From Mucilaginibacter sp. (GTDB lineage Bacteria; Bacteroidota; Bacteroidia; Sphingobacteriales; Sphingobacteriaceae), in NCBI GenBank assembly GCA_028288305.1, contig JAQBOA010000075.1, positions 59,081 to 123,080 on the forward strand: a stretch of 64,000 nt of DNA, in the 5' to 3' direction. Under the pieces are notes generated by a model. The model did not search any database, was not told the DNA's origin, and saw only the letters and a program-made list of their open reading frames with translations. A program made the translations under genes and the position numbers. Numbering within the stretch: position 1 is the first letter of the stretch; each line of letters begins with the position of its first letter. Shown in pieces: positions 24,956 to 33,638 of the stretch.

Positions 24956-26050
24956 ATGCATTTTGTTTTTGTTAGCTATAATTATTCACCAAACTTTAAT
25001 TCGCCAGCCGCCTGGATAAACCGTATTAAAGTTTATGTCGGTACATTAGAGCGTTTAGCTAAAGAAAATAAAGTTACCAGAGTAGAGCAGATTAACTATG
25101 CTGGCAATTACCAGCACAATGGTATTCAATACTGTTTCACTGATTTTGGCCGGAGAAAATATTTTCCATGGAAATTAAATCATTTTGTTAAAGAGCTACA
25201 ACCTGATATAGTGATTGTTAGCGGATTGCATTTTCCATTGCAGGTAATCCAATTGCGTTTAACACTCGGAAAAAAAGTAAAGATTATTGCCCAAAACCAT
25301 GCTGAAAAACCATTTACCGGCATCAAAAAATATATACAAAAAATAGCTGACACCTGCATTGATGCCTATTTGTTTGCTTCGCACGGCTTGGGAATGGATT
25401 GGGTGAATAAAGGTAACCTGGCTTCTCCCCAAAAAATACATGAAGTGATGGAAGTATCTTCAGTTTTTTATCCGGTTGATAAGGCATATGCAAAATCAAA
25501 GACAAGCGCTTCTGGCGATCCCGTTTTTTTATGGGTAGGACGACTTAACGCTAATAAAGATCCGTTAAATGTAGTCAGTGCTTTTTTAGAATTTAACAAT
25601 ATGCACCCAGCCACACGTTTGTATATGATTTATCATACAGATGAATTACTTAATGAAATAAAATCGCTGATCAATAAAAATGAAAACAAAGATGCAATTA
25701 CACTGGTAGGGGAGGTGCCTCATGATGAATTGCTATATTGGTTTAACAGTAGTGATTTTATCATTTCCGGCTCGCACTATGAAGGGAGTGGAACCGCTGT
25801 TTGTGAAGCGATGTCATGCGGTTGTGTACCCGTTGTTACCGATATATTTTCATTCAGAATGATAACCGATAGTGGAAATTGCGGAATATTGTATGAGGCA
25901 GGGAATAAAGAAGCGCTGCTTTCAGCATTACTGCAAACTACCCATCTTAATATTCATGAAAAACAAAATAAATCATTAGAATATTTCAGGAAAAAACTTT
26001 CATTTGAAGCTATTGCCCAAGAAATTAAAAATATTGCATCATCATTATGA
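24956..26050 (+). CDS. Family 4 (GT-B) glycosyltransferase
   Basis: 364 residues from ATG 24956; the frame could also start at a TTG two codons upstream. The N-terminal half opens HFVFVSYNYSPNF. The C-terminal half has FLWVGRLNANKDPLNVV near 185, and the donor site GSHYEGSGTAVCEAMSCG near 275 with both glutamates of the E-x7-E motif. It lies alone on the plus strand between minus-strand genes, with only about 40 bases to the divergent methyltransferase frame. Substrate not determined. Confidence 0.85.
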   Translation: MHFVFVSYNYSPNFNSPAAWINRIKVYVGTLERLAKENKVTRVEQINYAGNYQHNGIQYCFTDFGRRKYFPWKLNHFVKELQPDIVIVSGLHFPLQVIQLRLTLGKKVKIIAQNHAEKPFTGIKKYIQKIADTCIDAYLFASHGLGMDWVNKGNLASPQKIHEVMEVSSVFYPVDKAYAKSKTSASGDPVFLWVGRLNANKDPLNVVSAFLEFNNMHPATRLYMIYHTDELLNEIKSLINKNENKDAITLVGEVPHDELLYWFNSSDFIISGSHYEGSGTAVCEAMSCGCVPVVTDIFSFRMITDSGNCGILYEAGNKEALLSALLQTTHLNIHEKQNKSLEYFRKKLSFEAIAQEIKNIASSL

Positions 26051-26052
26051 TA

Positions 26053-26067
26053 TTTTGCCTGGCAAAA
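26053..26067. terminator. Possible bidirectional hairpin between convergent genes
   Basis: TTTTGCC (26053-26059) and GGCAAAA (26061-26067) form a perfect palindrome immediately after the plus-strand stop and just before the minus-strand stop at 26072. The A/T-rich arms would give U tracts in either direction. The stem is short, so this is tentative. Confidence 0.4.
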
Positions 26068-26071
26068 GCTA

Positions 26072-27127
26072 TCAGACAAATAAACTAATAATATTTTTTG
26101 CAGCTTGCTGAACAGAGCATACTAATACAGCTTGATAATCAAGTCTTTTGGTCTTTAGAATAGTTAAAATCTTACTATTCATTTCTTCACTGGCTTTTAC
26201 CACGTAATGATGCCTGAAATTTTTAGCCATAGGTTTACAAAAGGACACCACATGGGCACCGCTATATAAAGCTTCTGACAGAACGGTACTGAATCCTTCA
26301 TAATTGGATGGATGTAAAAACACTTTAGACCGTTGCATTAATGCTAATACTTCGTTATGCGGAAGCTCACCCGTAAAGGTTAAATTTTTTTCTAAATGGA
26401 GTGATGCTGCCATTGATTTTAATTGTTCCGTTTCGGGGCCATTTCCACAAATAACAGCTTTAATATCTGGAAAAGTTTCTTTTAAAAAGCTGATAGCTTG
26501 TACAAAAAGATAGTATTGTTTTAAGGGGATAAATGACCCTGCACCCAAAACGTCAATATCTCTTTTTAATGGAACAGGGCCAAATAGGGAAGTATCTATT
26601 CCAACAGGTATTACTTGTAGCGGCGATACTCCATGATTTTTTTTAACTTCTTTTGAAATAAAATCAGACAAAGCAATCAATGATTCCCCTTTGGGTCTTA
26701 TCCATTTAAAGTATTTATTACTTCTTTTTGCATCTTGTCCCAATAACCAGCTATAATGATTTAAGCGATGTGTTTTTGCAAAGTAATTACCTACAAGAGC
26801 ACACTCACCAAACCAAAAGCATAATAAGCCCATCAGCCGATATTTTTTATTTAATTTTCTTAAAATCATCCATGCCTTAATCCAGGTAAGTAAACGAAAT
26901 AGCCTGCCTTTGTCTTTGCCGCCAATTGAGATAACTTTTGCACCAAACCATTTGTATTCCTTTGAAATAAAAGGATAATGAAATGCTAAAACAATGATAT
27001 TCAGGCCAGGGCATACCTCTTTCAGCGCCTTTACAAATAATTGCATGGCGGTAACGCAGGTAGTGTCAGCTTCATTTTTAGGGAAGCCCGGACTAAGAAT
27101 AACCAATGTTTCCGGCTTAGTCTTCAT
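26072..27127 (-). CDS. Family 4 (GT-B) glycosyltransferase
   Basis: 351 residues. The N-terminal domain begins LVILSPGFPKNEADTTCV. The C-terminal domain has DVLGAGSFIPLKQYYLFV near 190 and the donor-binding HPSNYEGFSTVLSEAL near 280, with the paired glutamates. No membrane helix is present, so it is probably a cytoplasmic peripheral enzyme. The start overlaps the end of the ABC exporter by 11 bases, so both share the ECF-like promoter at 28844. Coupling of a transferase to an exporter suggests that they act on the same glycan precursor. Confidence 0.85.
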   Translation of the reverse strand: MKTKPETLVILSPGFPKNEADTTCVTAMQLFVKALKEVCPGLNIIVLAFHYPFISKEYKWFGAKVISIGGKDKGRLFRLLTWIKAWMILRKLNKKYRLMGLLCFWFGECALVGNYFAKTHRLNHYSWLLGQDAKRSNKYFKWIRPKGESLIALSDFISKEVKKNHGVSPLQVIPVGIDTSLFGPVPLKRDIDVLGAGSFIPLKQYYLFVQAISFLKETFPDIKAVICGNGPETEQLKSMAASLHLEKNLTFTGELPHNEVLALMQRSKVFLHPSNYEGFSTVLSEALYSGAHVVSFCKPMAKNFRHHYVVKASEEMNSKILTILKTKRLDYQAVLVCSVQQAAKNIISLFV

Positions 27128-28787
27128 TTAATGAAATTATTTTATTACAATAGGTTAAGCTGGATTTGTTGTGTGTAATGAATAAAATCATCTTGCCTTG
27201 CTGGGCAAGTGATCGCAATTGATTTAATATGAAATTTTCAGACAAGTCGTCCATTTCACTAAAAGGTTCATCTATTATTAGCAAATCAAAATCCTGATAA
27301 AGCGCTCTTGCCAGCATAATTCTTTGTCTTTCGCCACCACTTATATTTTTACCATTTTCTTTAATAATTTTTTCTAATCCTTCAGGATATTTAAGTAAAA
27401 ATTGATCTATGCCGCAAAATGCAAGTATTTCTTCCAGTTTATTTTGGTCGAAATCGCTTTCGGCCAATGTTATATTTTTCAAAATAGAATCATTAATAAA
27501 AAAAGGCTGCTGCTTTACATAGGATATTTTTCTCCAGTAAAGCTTACGTTCATTGCCATCTGTTATTTTATTATTTAAAAAAATAGTACCGCAATCCTGT
27601 TCAATAAAACCCAGTATCAGGTTAACTAACGTAGTTTTACCTTTGCCGGATTTTCCTGAAATTCCTGTAAAATCACCGGGCAGTATTTCAAAGCTGACAG
27701 CGTTTAAAACGGAATGGTTTTTATACTCAAAATAAACCCTTTCAAATTTTATTGAACTGATTGGTGTTATAAGCCGGCTTTCCTTTTTTCCTGGTAGCGT
27801 ATTTTCAGGAATTTGAAGATCATTCAGCGTAAACTGATAAGTTTTTATTTGCCCGGTACAGTTTAATATTTTTACTATTCCTGGTATTATTTTATAGGAT
27901 GCCGCCATAAAAATGCCAATAGTTAACAGATCTGTTGCAGGTGCGTGTACAGACAGTTTATTGACGGCTAGTAAAAGGAAGAAGCCTAATACGGCGAAAA
28001 TTTCTATCAGCCGGGATGGTAAGCTTTGCAAAGTTTGTTGGGTAGCAATGTTTTCATTAAGTTGTTGCTGATAATGCAAATACCTGTCAGCAAAAAAAAC
28101 ATTTTTCCCATAAATATTGCTTTCAACATATCCCGAAATTGATTCGTGTAAATGCTGAATGGTTTTTTGACTGACAACTTTTGTATGGAGGCGTATATTT
28201 TTCAATTTTTTACGGATAAACCATCCTAAAGAAACAACAGGTGGCAGCAGCAATAAAAACAACAGCAAAAAAAGTGTAGGATGGTAAAAAAGAATAGCGA
28301 AAATGGTAAAAAAGATAACAATGATTTGAGAAACAACCTGCTGAAAATTTGTGAGGATATAATTGCTGAACTCAATAGGCTGCTGGCTTATTTTACGGAT
28401 CAATACCGATGAATCAACATTTACAAAATGGTTATAATCATCATTAAGGTAATTAAGTATGTTTCTTTTTGATAGCCTGGAAGCTACACTATAAAAAAAG
28501 CGGTTCTGCGACTTTAAACCTATATACCCGAACCAGTTTTTAATACAAAAAAGCAATAAAAAGATACTGATAAGGACTAATGAATCCGGATTTTTTAAAT
28601 TTTTTGGAAGAAAAGCAATATTTGTCAGCGCTGTGTTTTTGGTATAGAAATTTATAACAACCAGCAGCAACCCCAAAAAAGTTATATCGAGAATACCAAT
28701 AACAAGATCGAAGAAAATAAGCTTTACTAGCTTTATCCTTTCCCTTGCATCTAAAATAGATATTATACTTGATATGATTTGCTTCAA
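27117..28787 (-). CDS. ABC exporter, fused membrane and ATPase domains (MsbA/PglK-like)
   Basis: 556 residues. Six transmembrane helices lie within the first 310 residues and an ATPase domain follows. Walker A GKSGKGKTTL is near 380, the signature ISGGERQRIMLARAL near 480, and Walker B LLIIDEPFSEMD near 505. It works as a homodimer in the inner membrane. Type IV exporters of this kind flip lipid-linked oligosaccharides (PglK) or lipid A (MsbA). Beside glycosyltransferases an oligosaccharide-lipid cargo is likely, which would give the locus a second flippase next to the Wzx-like one. The ECF-like promoter ends about 31 bases upstream. Confidence 0.83.
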   Translation of the reverse strand: MKQIISSIISILDARERIKLVKLIFFDLVIGILDITFLGLLLVVINFYTKNTALTNIAFLPKNLKNPDSLVLISIFLLLFCIKNWFGYIGLKSQNRFFYSVASRLSKRNILNYLNDDYNHFVNVDSSVLIRKISQQPIEFSNYILTNFQQVVSQIIVIFFTIFAILFYHPTLFLLLFLLLLPPVVSLGWFIRKKLKNIRLHTKVVSQKTIQHLHESISGYVESNIYGKNVFFADRYLHYQQQLNENIATQQTLQSLPSRLIEIFAVLGFFLLLAVNKLSVHAPATDLLTIGIFMAASYKIIPGIVKILNCTGQIKTYQFTLNDLQIPENTLPGKKESRLITPISSIKFERVYFEYKNHSVLNAVSFEILPGDFTGISGKSGKGKTTLVNLILGFIEQDCGTIFLNNKITDGNERKLYWRKISYVKQQPFFINDSILKNITLAESDFDQNKLEEILAFCGIDQFLLKYPEGLEKIIKENGKNISGGERQRIMLARALYQDFDLLIIDEPFSEMDDLSENFILNQLRSLAQQGKMILFITHNKSSLTYCNKIISLNED

Positions 28788-28817
28788 TGGTTTATGGCAT
28801 ATTATTATCGTATCAGT

Positions 28818-28844
28818 TACGACGCAATAATGCCAATGGTTGCC
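28818..28844 (-). promoter_or_regulatory. ECF-like promoter of the ABC exporter operon
   Basis: On the minus strand GGCAACC (28844-28838), 16 bases, CGTA (28821-28818), 31 bases before the ATG at 28787. Full consensus match and the last such site found; it marks the right edge of the regulon. Confidence 0.75.
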
Positions 28845-28947
28845 TTAGCTATCAGAAGAATAAGATGGATTTTTGAGATAAATGATTGAGATTGAATATA
28901 AAAAAAATAGTTAGACCTGTAAATGTGAACTGGTGATTTTTTTCATT

Positions 28948-29784
28948 CTAATTGTCAAAATTTGTTGATACCGTAATATGTTTCCAGGCCTCAAACTCTT
29001 CATTCTCGGCTTTTCGTTTTTCAGTTACTGATTGATACGCGTCGGGCCCCATTAAAAGATGTACCGGAGGATTGGGCTCATCGGTAAGTTTAACAAGTGC
29101 CGCAACCAGTTTATCAGGGTCCCCCGCTTGGTTTCCATCCAGCTGCTTCATGCCTTCTTCCAATTGCCCTGTGTTATATGCTGCTATCTTATTTTTAGCT
29201 ACCATTACGGAGCCTTTGTCTAAAAAATTCGTTCTGAAATATCCTGGGGCAACAACGGTTACTTTAATGCCGAATGGCTTTGCTTCAAGCGCTAATGCTT
29301 CGGAAAGGCCTATCACAGCAAATTTGGCAGCATGATAACTTCCCGCACTGCCATAACCAATATAACCTGCGGTTGAAGATATATTAATAATATGCCCAGA
29401 TCCTTGTGCTCTTAAATAAGGCATTGCGGCCCTTATCACATTTACGATTCCAAAAACATTGACCTCCATTGATTGGCGGAACTCTTGTTCCGTTATTTCT
29501 TCAAGGCTTCCCAATATTAAATAACCTGCATTATTGACTACAACATCCAGTCGCCCGAATTTTGCAATCGGTTGCCTGATGGCATTTTTTACACTTTCTT
29601 CATTAGTAATATCAACAGTTAAGGCAAGCAGATTTTCCTTGTGTTCAGAAATCTGTTTTTCGATATCTGTGGCATTGCGGGAAGTAGCGGTTACCTTATA
29701 TCCGTTTTTCAATAATAATTTAACCAGTGCAAAGCCCAGACCTTTGGATGCCCCGGTGATAAGCCATACCTTTTCGTCTTTCAT
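28948..29784 (-). CDS. Short-chain dehydrogenase/reductase
   Basis: 278 residues with the classical fold: cofactor loop TGASKGLGFALV at 9-20, NNAG near 87, the catalytic Ser in ISSTAG near 138 and YHAAK near 152. The helix after the glycine loop is followed by SRN, so NADPH is more likely than NADH. The C-terminal extension (PPVHLLMGPDAYQSV) is typical of the subgroup annotated as oxidoreductase next to AraC regulators. It follows another such enzyme after 38 bases on the same strand. The substrate is unknown. Confidence 0.88.
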   Translation of the reverse strand: MKDEKVWLITGASKGLGFALVKLLLKNGYKVTATSRNATDIEKQISEHKENLLALTVDITNEESVKNAIRQPIAKFGRLDVVVNNAGYLILGSLEEITEQEFRQSMEVNVFGIVNVIRAAMPYLRAQGSGHIINISSTAGYIGYGSAGSYHAAKFAVIGLSEALALEAKPFGIKVTVVAPGYFRTNFLDKGSVMVAKNKIAAYNTGQLEEGMKQLDGNQAGDPDKLVAALVKLTDEPNPPVHLLMGPDAYQSVTEKRKAENEEFEAWKHITVSTNFDN

Positions 29785-29822
29785 TTATTGTAAGTTTTAA
29801 TGTTAGATAAGATGATTGTTAG

Positions 29823-30575
29823 TTACCGTGTCTGTCCAAGTGGTCTTAATACCACCTCGTTTACATTTATATTACCGGGCTGACTTATCGCATATATAAC
29901 TGCGTTGGCGATGGCTTCCTCATCCATTTTGGGCATATTCTTTAAATTCCCATAAAGCGCTTTAATTTTCGGACTGGTAATGTCATGTCCCAGTTCTGAT
30001 TGTGTGGCACCCGGGTAAATAGTAGTTACTTTAATGGTTTGGGCTACTTCTTCGCGCAATGTTTCCATAATGGCCCGCACGGCAAACTTGGTACCGCTAT
30101 AAACTCCAATACCGGGAGACGTCTTTAAACCACCCACTGATGAAGTCGCCAAAATATGACCTTGTCCTCTTTCTAGCATATATGGTAGCACTGCATTGAT
30201 GCCATATAGCACCCCTTTAATATTGATATCTATCATCTTATCCCATTCTTCAACAAGTCCTTCGTCAAAGAAAGAGATAGGCATAATACCTGCGTTATTC
30301 CATAGCACATCAACATGTCCAAATCTGCTGATTGCCTGTCGGATGAGGTTGTCTACATCAGCACGTTTGCTCACATCTGTCTTTACGTATATGGAGTTAT
30401 CGCCCATTTCTTTTACCATTGCCTGCAACTGATCTTCCCTGCGTGCGGCCAATACGACTTTAGCGCCGAGCTGAATCAACTTCCGCGCAGTAGCTGCGCC
30501 TATGCCACTGCTTGCGCCGGTAATTACTATAACCTTGTTTTTAATGTTTCCATTGCATTGTTTTTTACAATACAA
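29823..30575 (-). CDS. Short-chain dehydrogenase/reductase, start possibly frameshifted
   Basis: About 250 residues with the cofactor loop TGASSGIGAAT, NNAG in VLWNNAGIMP, the catalytic Ser in ATSSVG and YSGTK. The frame itself has only a TTG start (30575), giving an unusual Cys/Lys-rich lead. An ATG at 30553 begins GAAACATT in the wrong frame; one extra A in that short run would give the family's usual start (MENIKNKVIVITG). A recent one-base loss or a sequence error is likely. The gene sits between an AraC regulator and a second short-chain dehydrogenase, probably in one operon. Confidence 0.8.
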   Translation of the reverse strand: MYCKKQCNGNIKNKVIVITGASSGIGAATARKLIQLGAKVVLAARREDQLQAMVKEMGDNSIYVKTDVSKRADVDNLIRQAISRFGHVDVLWNNAGIMPISFFDEGLVEEWDKMIDINIKGVLYGINAVLPYMLERGQGHILATSSVGGLKTSPGIGVYSGTKFAVRAIMETLREEVAQTIKVTTIYPGATQSELGHDITSPKIKALYGNLKNMPKMDEEAIANAVIYAISQPGNINVNEVVLRPLGQTR

Positions 30576-30623
30576 AGTTAGTTGCGAAGTTCACGGTAAA
30601 AATTATGCAAATCAAACACATAA

Positions 30624-31523
30624 TTATGAAATGGCGACAAGTTGCCTGCGGAAATGGTTAGGGGTTTGTCCGGTTTGTTTTTTAAAGAAGATATTGAAAT
30701 TGGAAGCATGCTCAAAACCCAGGCAATAGCCAATTTCGGCGATGTCCCAACTGCTGTGCAGCAATAAGGCCTTGGCCTCTTTGATTATTCTTTCTGCTAT
30801 GTGTTCAGTGGTTGTTTTGCCTGTTGTTTCCTTTAAGGCCCTGTTAAGATGATTGGTATGAACCGCTAACTGGTTTGCAAACTCATTAGCATTTTTAAAA
30901 TGAATAGTATGCTGTGGTGAAGGAATAGGAAATTGTCTTTCCAAAAGCTCCATAAAAAAGTTACTGATACGAGCCGAAGATGTACCCGTTTTTAAATTAT
31001 TACCTGCCGGCTCAATTTTAAGTGCTTCGTGCATAATTATTTGCACATAGCTGCGCAGCAGTTCATATTTGTTGATGTAGGAAGATTGCATTTCTGCAAG
31101 CATTTGTTCAAATATGCCGGCTAAAAACCCCATGGATCTTTGATCCGGAAATAAAACAGGATTACCTCCTGATTTAAACAAAGGAAAGTCGGATAAACTG
31201 TCAGCTTTCAAGTGATGATTAATAAACCCTTCAGTAAACAAACAAAAGTAGCCAGCATTATTCTTTGAAATAGGTTCCCAGGAATAAGGGATCATCGGAT
31301 TAGAAAATGCGATAACACTATCTTTAATATGAAACGTTTTATCGGCGTAAGAAAGCAGCCCTTCACCCTCGGTTATTAATGAGATTTTATAGAAATCCCT
31401 GCGGTTGTGGGGTAATGGCGTAGTACCGCATAAATCTTTTTTGTAAACATTAAACTGGCCGGGTTCGGAACTGTCTTTAATAAAACGTTCCATAAAATCG
31501 GCTGCTGTTTCTTTGTGTTTCAT
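30624..31523 (-). CDS. AraC-family transcriptional regulator
   Basis: 299 residues. An N-terminal cupin-like sensor domain (about 30-150, with TEGEGLLSYADKTFHIKD) is followed by the double helix-turn-helix of AraC at about 195-297. The first recognition part is ANEFANQLAVHTNHLNRALK and the second is DIAEIGYCLGFEHASNFNIF, ending in the conserved FFKKQTGQTPNHFRR. It lies directly upstream of two short-chain dehydrogenase genes on the same strand and most likely controls them. The inducer is not evident. Confidence 0.9.
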   Translation of the reverse strand: MKHKETAADFMERFIKDSSEPGQFNVYKKDLCGTTPLPHNRRDFYKISLITEGEGLLSYADKTFHIKDSVIAFSNPMIPYSWEPISKNNAGYFCLFTEGFINHHLKADSLSDFPLFKSGGNPVLFPDQRSMGFLAGIFEQMLAEMQSSYINKYELLRSYVQIIMHEALKIEPAGNNLKTGTSSARISNFFMELLERQFPIPSPQHTIHFKNANEFANQLAVHTNHLNRALKETTGKTTTEHIAERIIKEAKALLLHSSWDIAEIGYCLGFEHASNFNIFFKKQTGQTPNHFRRQLVAIS

Positions 31524-31595
31524 ATTGCAAAGTTATGAAATTCAAATATGTAATTTCTGTAATGTTTGCATGCATTATTAAAGCTTAGGTATCTA

Positions 31596-32093
31596 TTAAA
31601 TATGCAACAGTAGAAAACACAACAGGACTAATGCAAATGATATAGCAACAAACACACCTACCCGCAAATAGTTTAAACGTTTCCACTGCATGGTTCTGGC
31701 AATCAGATCAGCACTATTTTGATTTGTGTTAGCTATTCGCTGAAACTCGATAATGTTGGGTGCAAAATAAACAATGGTCCAAATCCTTACGCAAAAATGT
31801 ATAGCAAATAATACCAGGAGCCATTCCCTCGTAAAGGCTATCTGCCAGCAAAATACAATAGCCAGTATAAAGGTAATTTCATGAACCGAATGTATCCCTA
31901 TCCAAAAACTCTTCAGATCGGGGGCATATTTGCCCTTTAATATTTGAAAGGATTCGGGAGGAGCTGATGTCCATTTAGGGATGATCACTATGGTTTCAAA
32001 GATTTGAGCGCCATTCATTAAAAAATAGGTCAGTGTGGTTATTAATAGCCATATTTCGGCCCTGGTAAGATAGTCTGTTGATAAGCTATTCAT
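31596..32093 (-). CDS. Small four-helix membrane protein (DUF1772-like, tentative)
   Basis: 165 residues with four hydrophobic segments (about 14-36, 65-85, 89-108 and 145-165) separated by short loops containing APPESFQILKGKYAPD and EFQRIANTNQNSADLIAR. The layout is like DUF1772 or anthrone-oxygenase-like proteins, but there is no decisive motif. The MarR gene ends 26 bases upstream on the same strand, so the two are probably one operon and the regulator may control it. Confidence 0.5.
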   Translation of the reverse strand: MNSLSTDYLTRAEIWLLITTLTYFLMNGAQIFETIVIIPKWTSAPPESFQILKGKYAPDLKSFWIGIHSVHEITFILAIVFCWQIAFTREWLLVLFAIHFCVRIWTIVYFAPNIIEFQRIANTNQNSADLIARTMQWKRLNYLRVGVFVAISFALVLLCFLLLHI

Positions 32094-32119
32094 ATATTAA
32101 TTACTTTTTTAATTGGTTT

Positions 32120-32593
32120 TTACTGGTTTTCCTGCAAATCTTGCTTAAAGTCATTCATTATTTGGATGCTTGAAAGCAAATATTTTTGAATGACTTCCAT
32201 TTCATGATGACTTAATTTATTAAACTCTTCAACTACTCTGTTTTTTAAGTTAACCGAAATAGTTGACAAAGTTTTTAGGGTGCTTCCATAATGGGGTACT
32301 ATCAAGACTTTCCTTCTATCATCCTTGTCAAACCTCCTTTTTACTAAATTTCTTTTTTCGAGGCGATCAACCAGGCCGGTTATTGCTCCGGTGGTTAATC
32401 CTGTAAGTTTAGCAAGCTCACCGGCCGTAATAGCCCCATGCTGAATCAAAATACCTAAATATTTATGATCAGTAATGGATAAGCCTGCTTTTTTAGCTAT
32501 GGCTTCATGCATCAATATTGCACTATCGGAAAACTCTTTTCCCAATTCGCTGATAATTTTGATGATTTGTTCATCAAGCTGTTTCGTATCCAT
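32120..32593 (-). CDS. MarR-family transcriptional regulator
   Basis: 157 residues. The winged helix-turn-helix spans about 50-110: AGELAKLTGLTTGAITGLVD is the recognition unit and LVKRRFDKDDRRKVLI the wing with its conserved Asp-Arg-Arg. The N- and C-terminal helices form the dimer interface. A near-perfect palindrome lies 17 bases upstream of the ATG, as expected for autorepression. The small membrane protein gene follows on the same strand. Confidence 0.9.
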   Translation of the reverse strand: MDTKQLDEQIIKIISELGKEFSDSAILMHEAIAKKAGLSITDHKYLGILIQHGAITAGELAKLTGLTTGAITGLVDRLEKRNLVKRRFDKDDRRKVLIVPHYGSTLKTLSTISVNLKNRVVEEFNKLSHHEMEVIQKYLLSSIQIMNDFKQDLQENQ

Positions 32594-32915
32594 GAAATAA
32601 AATAATATTTTAGTAAATAAGATAATTATTTGCTAAGATAATAAAAATAAGATTTCAAAAGGAATTTCGAAGAAAGAATCTATAGCATTGGAATAAAGAT
32701 GTCTTAGCAGTGCCAAAGATGTTGAATGTTGTGATATTGGCTGGAATATAGCGATGCCAGGATTTTCAGTTCTTTGCTCTATTTCTATATCATCTAATAA
32801 AGTGTATTGTGCTGAAAAAGAAATACATAAAGATTTGATTAAAACTCAACTTTAATTTATTTGCATTCGTTTAACCACATGTTTAAATTCATTCACACCA
32901 CCTAAATTAGTGATT
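32594..32915. other. 322-base gap: MarR operator on the left, otherwise featureless
   Basis: Apart from the palindrome at 32610-32636, this stretch between the divergent MarR gene and a lipoprotein gene shows no open frame, repeat or recognisable promoter. It is very AT-rich. Confidence 0.6.
32610..32636. promoter_or_regulatory. Likely MarR operator
   Basis: TTAGTAAATAA (32610-32620) and TTATTTGCTAA (32626-32636) form an inverted repeat, 10 of 11 bases paired, with a 5-base spacer. Size and AT content match MarR binding sites, and the site overlaps the expected promoter of the MarR gene starting at 32593. Confidence 0.6.
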
Positions 32916-33416
32916 ATGAAAAAGTTATTATTCATTGTCCTGCTGCCTTTGCTGTTTTGGAGTTGTCAAAAAAGCTCTTCGTCCAACGTTCAGTTGAGCG
33001 TAGCACGACAAATGGCAGGAAACTGGACAACCCCTAATCCTGTAACCTTTTATTATAGTAGTGATGGTTGCGGTTCTTATTCAAGATATGGCTCCTTTAA
33101 AATGAAAGTAAACTGGCAAATAACAGCAACCAGCGATAATTCGATTAGTGTTACGTGGAACCTGGTCTCAATAAGCGGAGTTACCTCAATAGGCAGCAAC
33201 TGTGGTTTAGCGGCACCACCTCTCTCATTTCCTCAGGATTATGTAGGTATTGTTACCGGCAGCAAGTTTTCAATGGATCAAAATCAAACTTTGCAGGGTG
33301 TTTTCAATTTTACAACAGACATTATTACCGGTACTATGAATCAAAAAGATTGTCTGCTCTATTGCGGTGGTTTTTCAACCGACCAAAATACTTTTATATT
33401 AACAAGAGTAAATTAA
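32916..33416 (+). CDS. Small lipoprotein, unknown function
   Basis: 166 residues from the ATG at 32916; an in-frame GTG lies two codons upstream. The start MKKLLFIVLLPLLFWSC is a lipoprotein signal with the lipobox cysteine at 17, followed by QKSSSSN. The body has strands and four cysteines (CGSYSR, NCGLAA, DCLLYCGG), which may form disulfides in the periplasm or at the surface. It recalls lipocalin-like lipoproteins of Bacteroidota, but no motif settles this. Confidence 0.65.
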   Translation: MKKLLFIVLLPLLFWSCQKSSSSNVQLSVARQMAGNWTTPNPVTFYYSSDGCGSYSRYGSFKMKVNWQITATSDNSISVTWNLVSISGVTSIGSNCGLAAPPLSFPQDYVGIVTGSKFSMDQNQTLQGVFNFTTDIITGTMNQKDCLLYCGGFSTDQNTFILTRVN

Positions 33417-33638
33417 TAATGCGACAATGTATTTTCATAAATGAAGATATACCTCAACTTGTTGGTTAGGGGTTTGTGCTATTTACGACTGTTAACTTTT
33501 GATTGGCAAACTTCCCGCCATTATATACGTTTAAGGATTTTAATGCTGACCTTAAAATTATAGTACACTCAGGTAAAGGGAGATATTAAATATTATTAAG
33601 GTCAGGATTATTTTCAATCTCACCTTTAGAGAGCAACC

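Noticed and set aside
29547..29576. AGGCAACC with CGAC at a 16-base spacing on the minus strand inside the short-chain dehydrogenase gene
   Set aside because: It lies deep in a coding sequence and encodes conserved residues (QPIAKFGRL); no start codon of a gene follows. It shows that chance matches with this spacing can occur.
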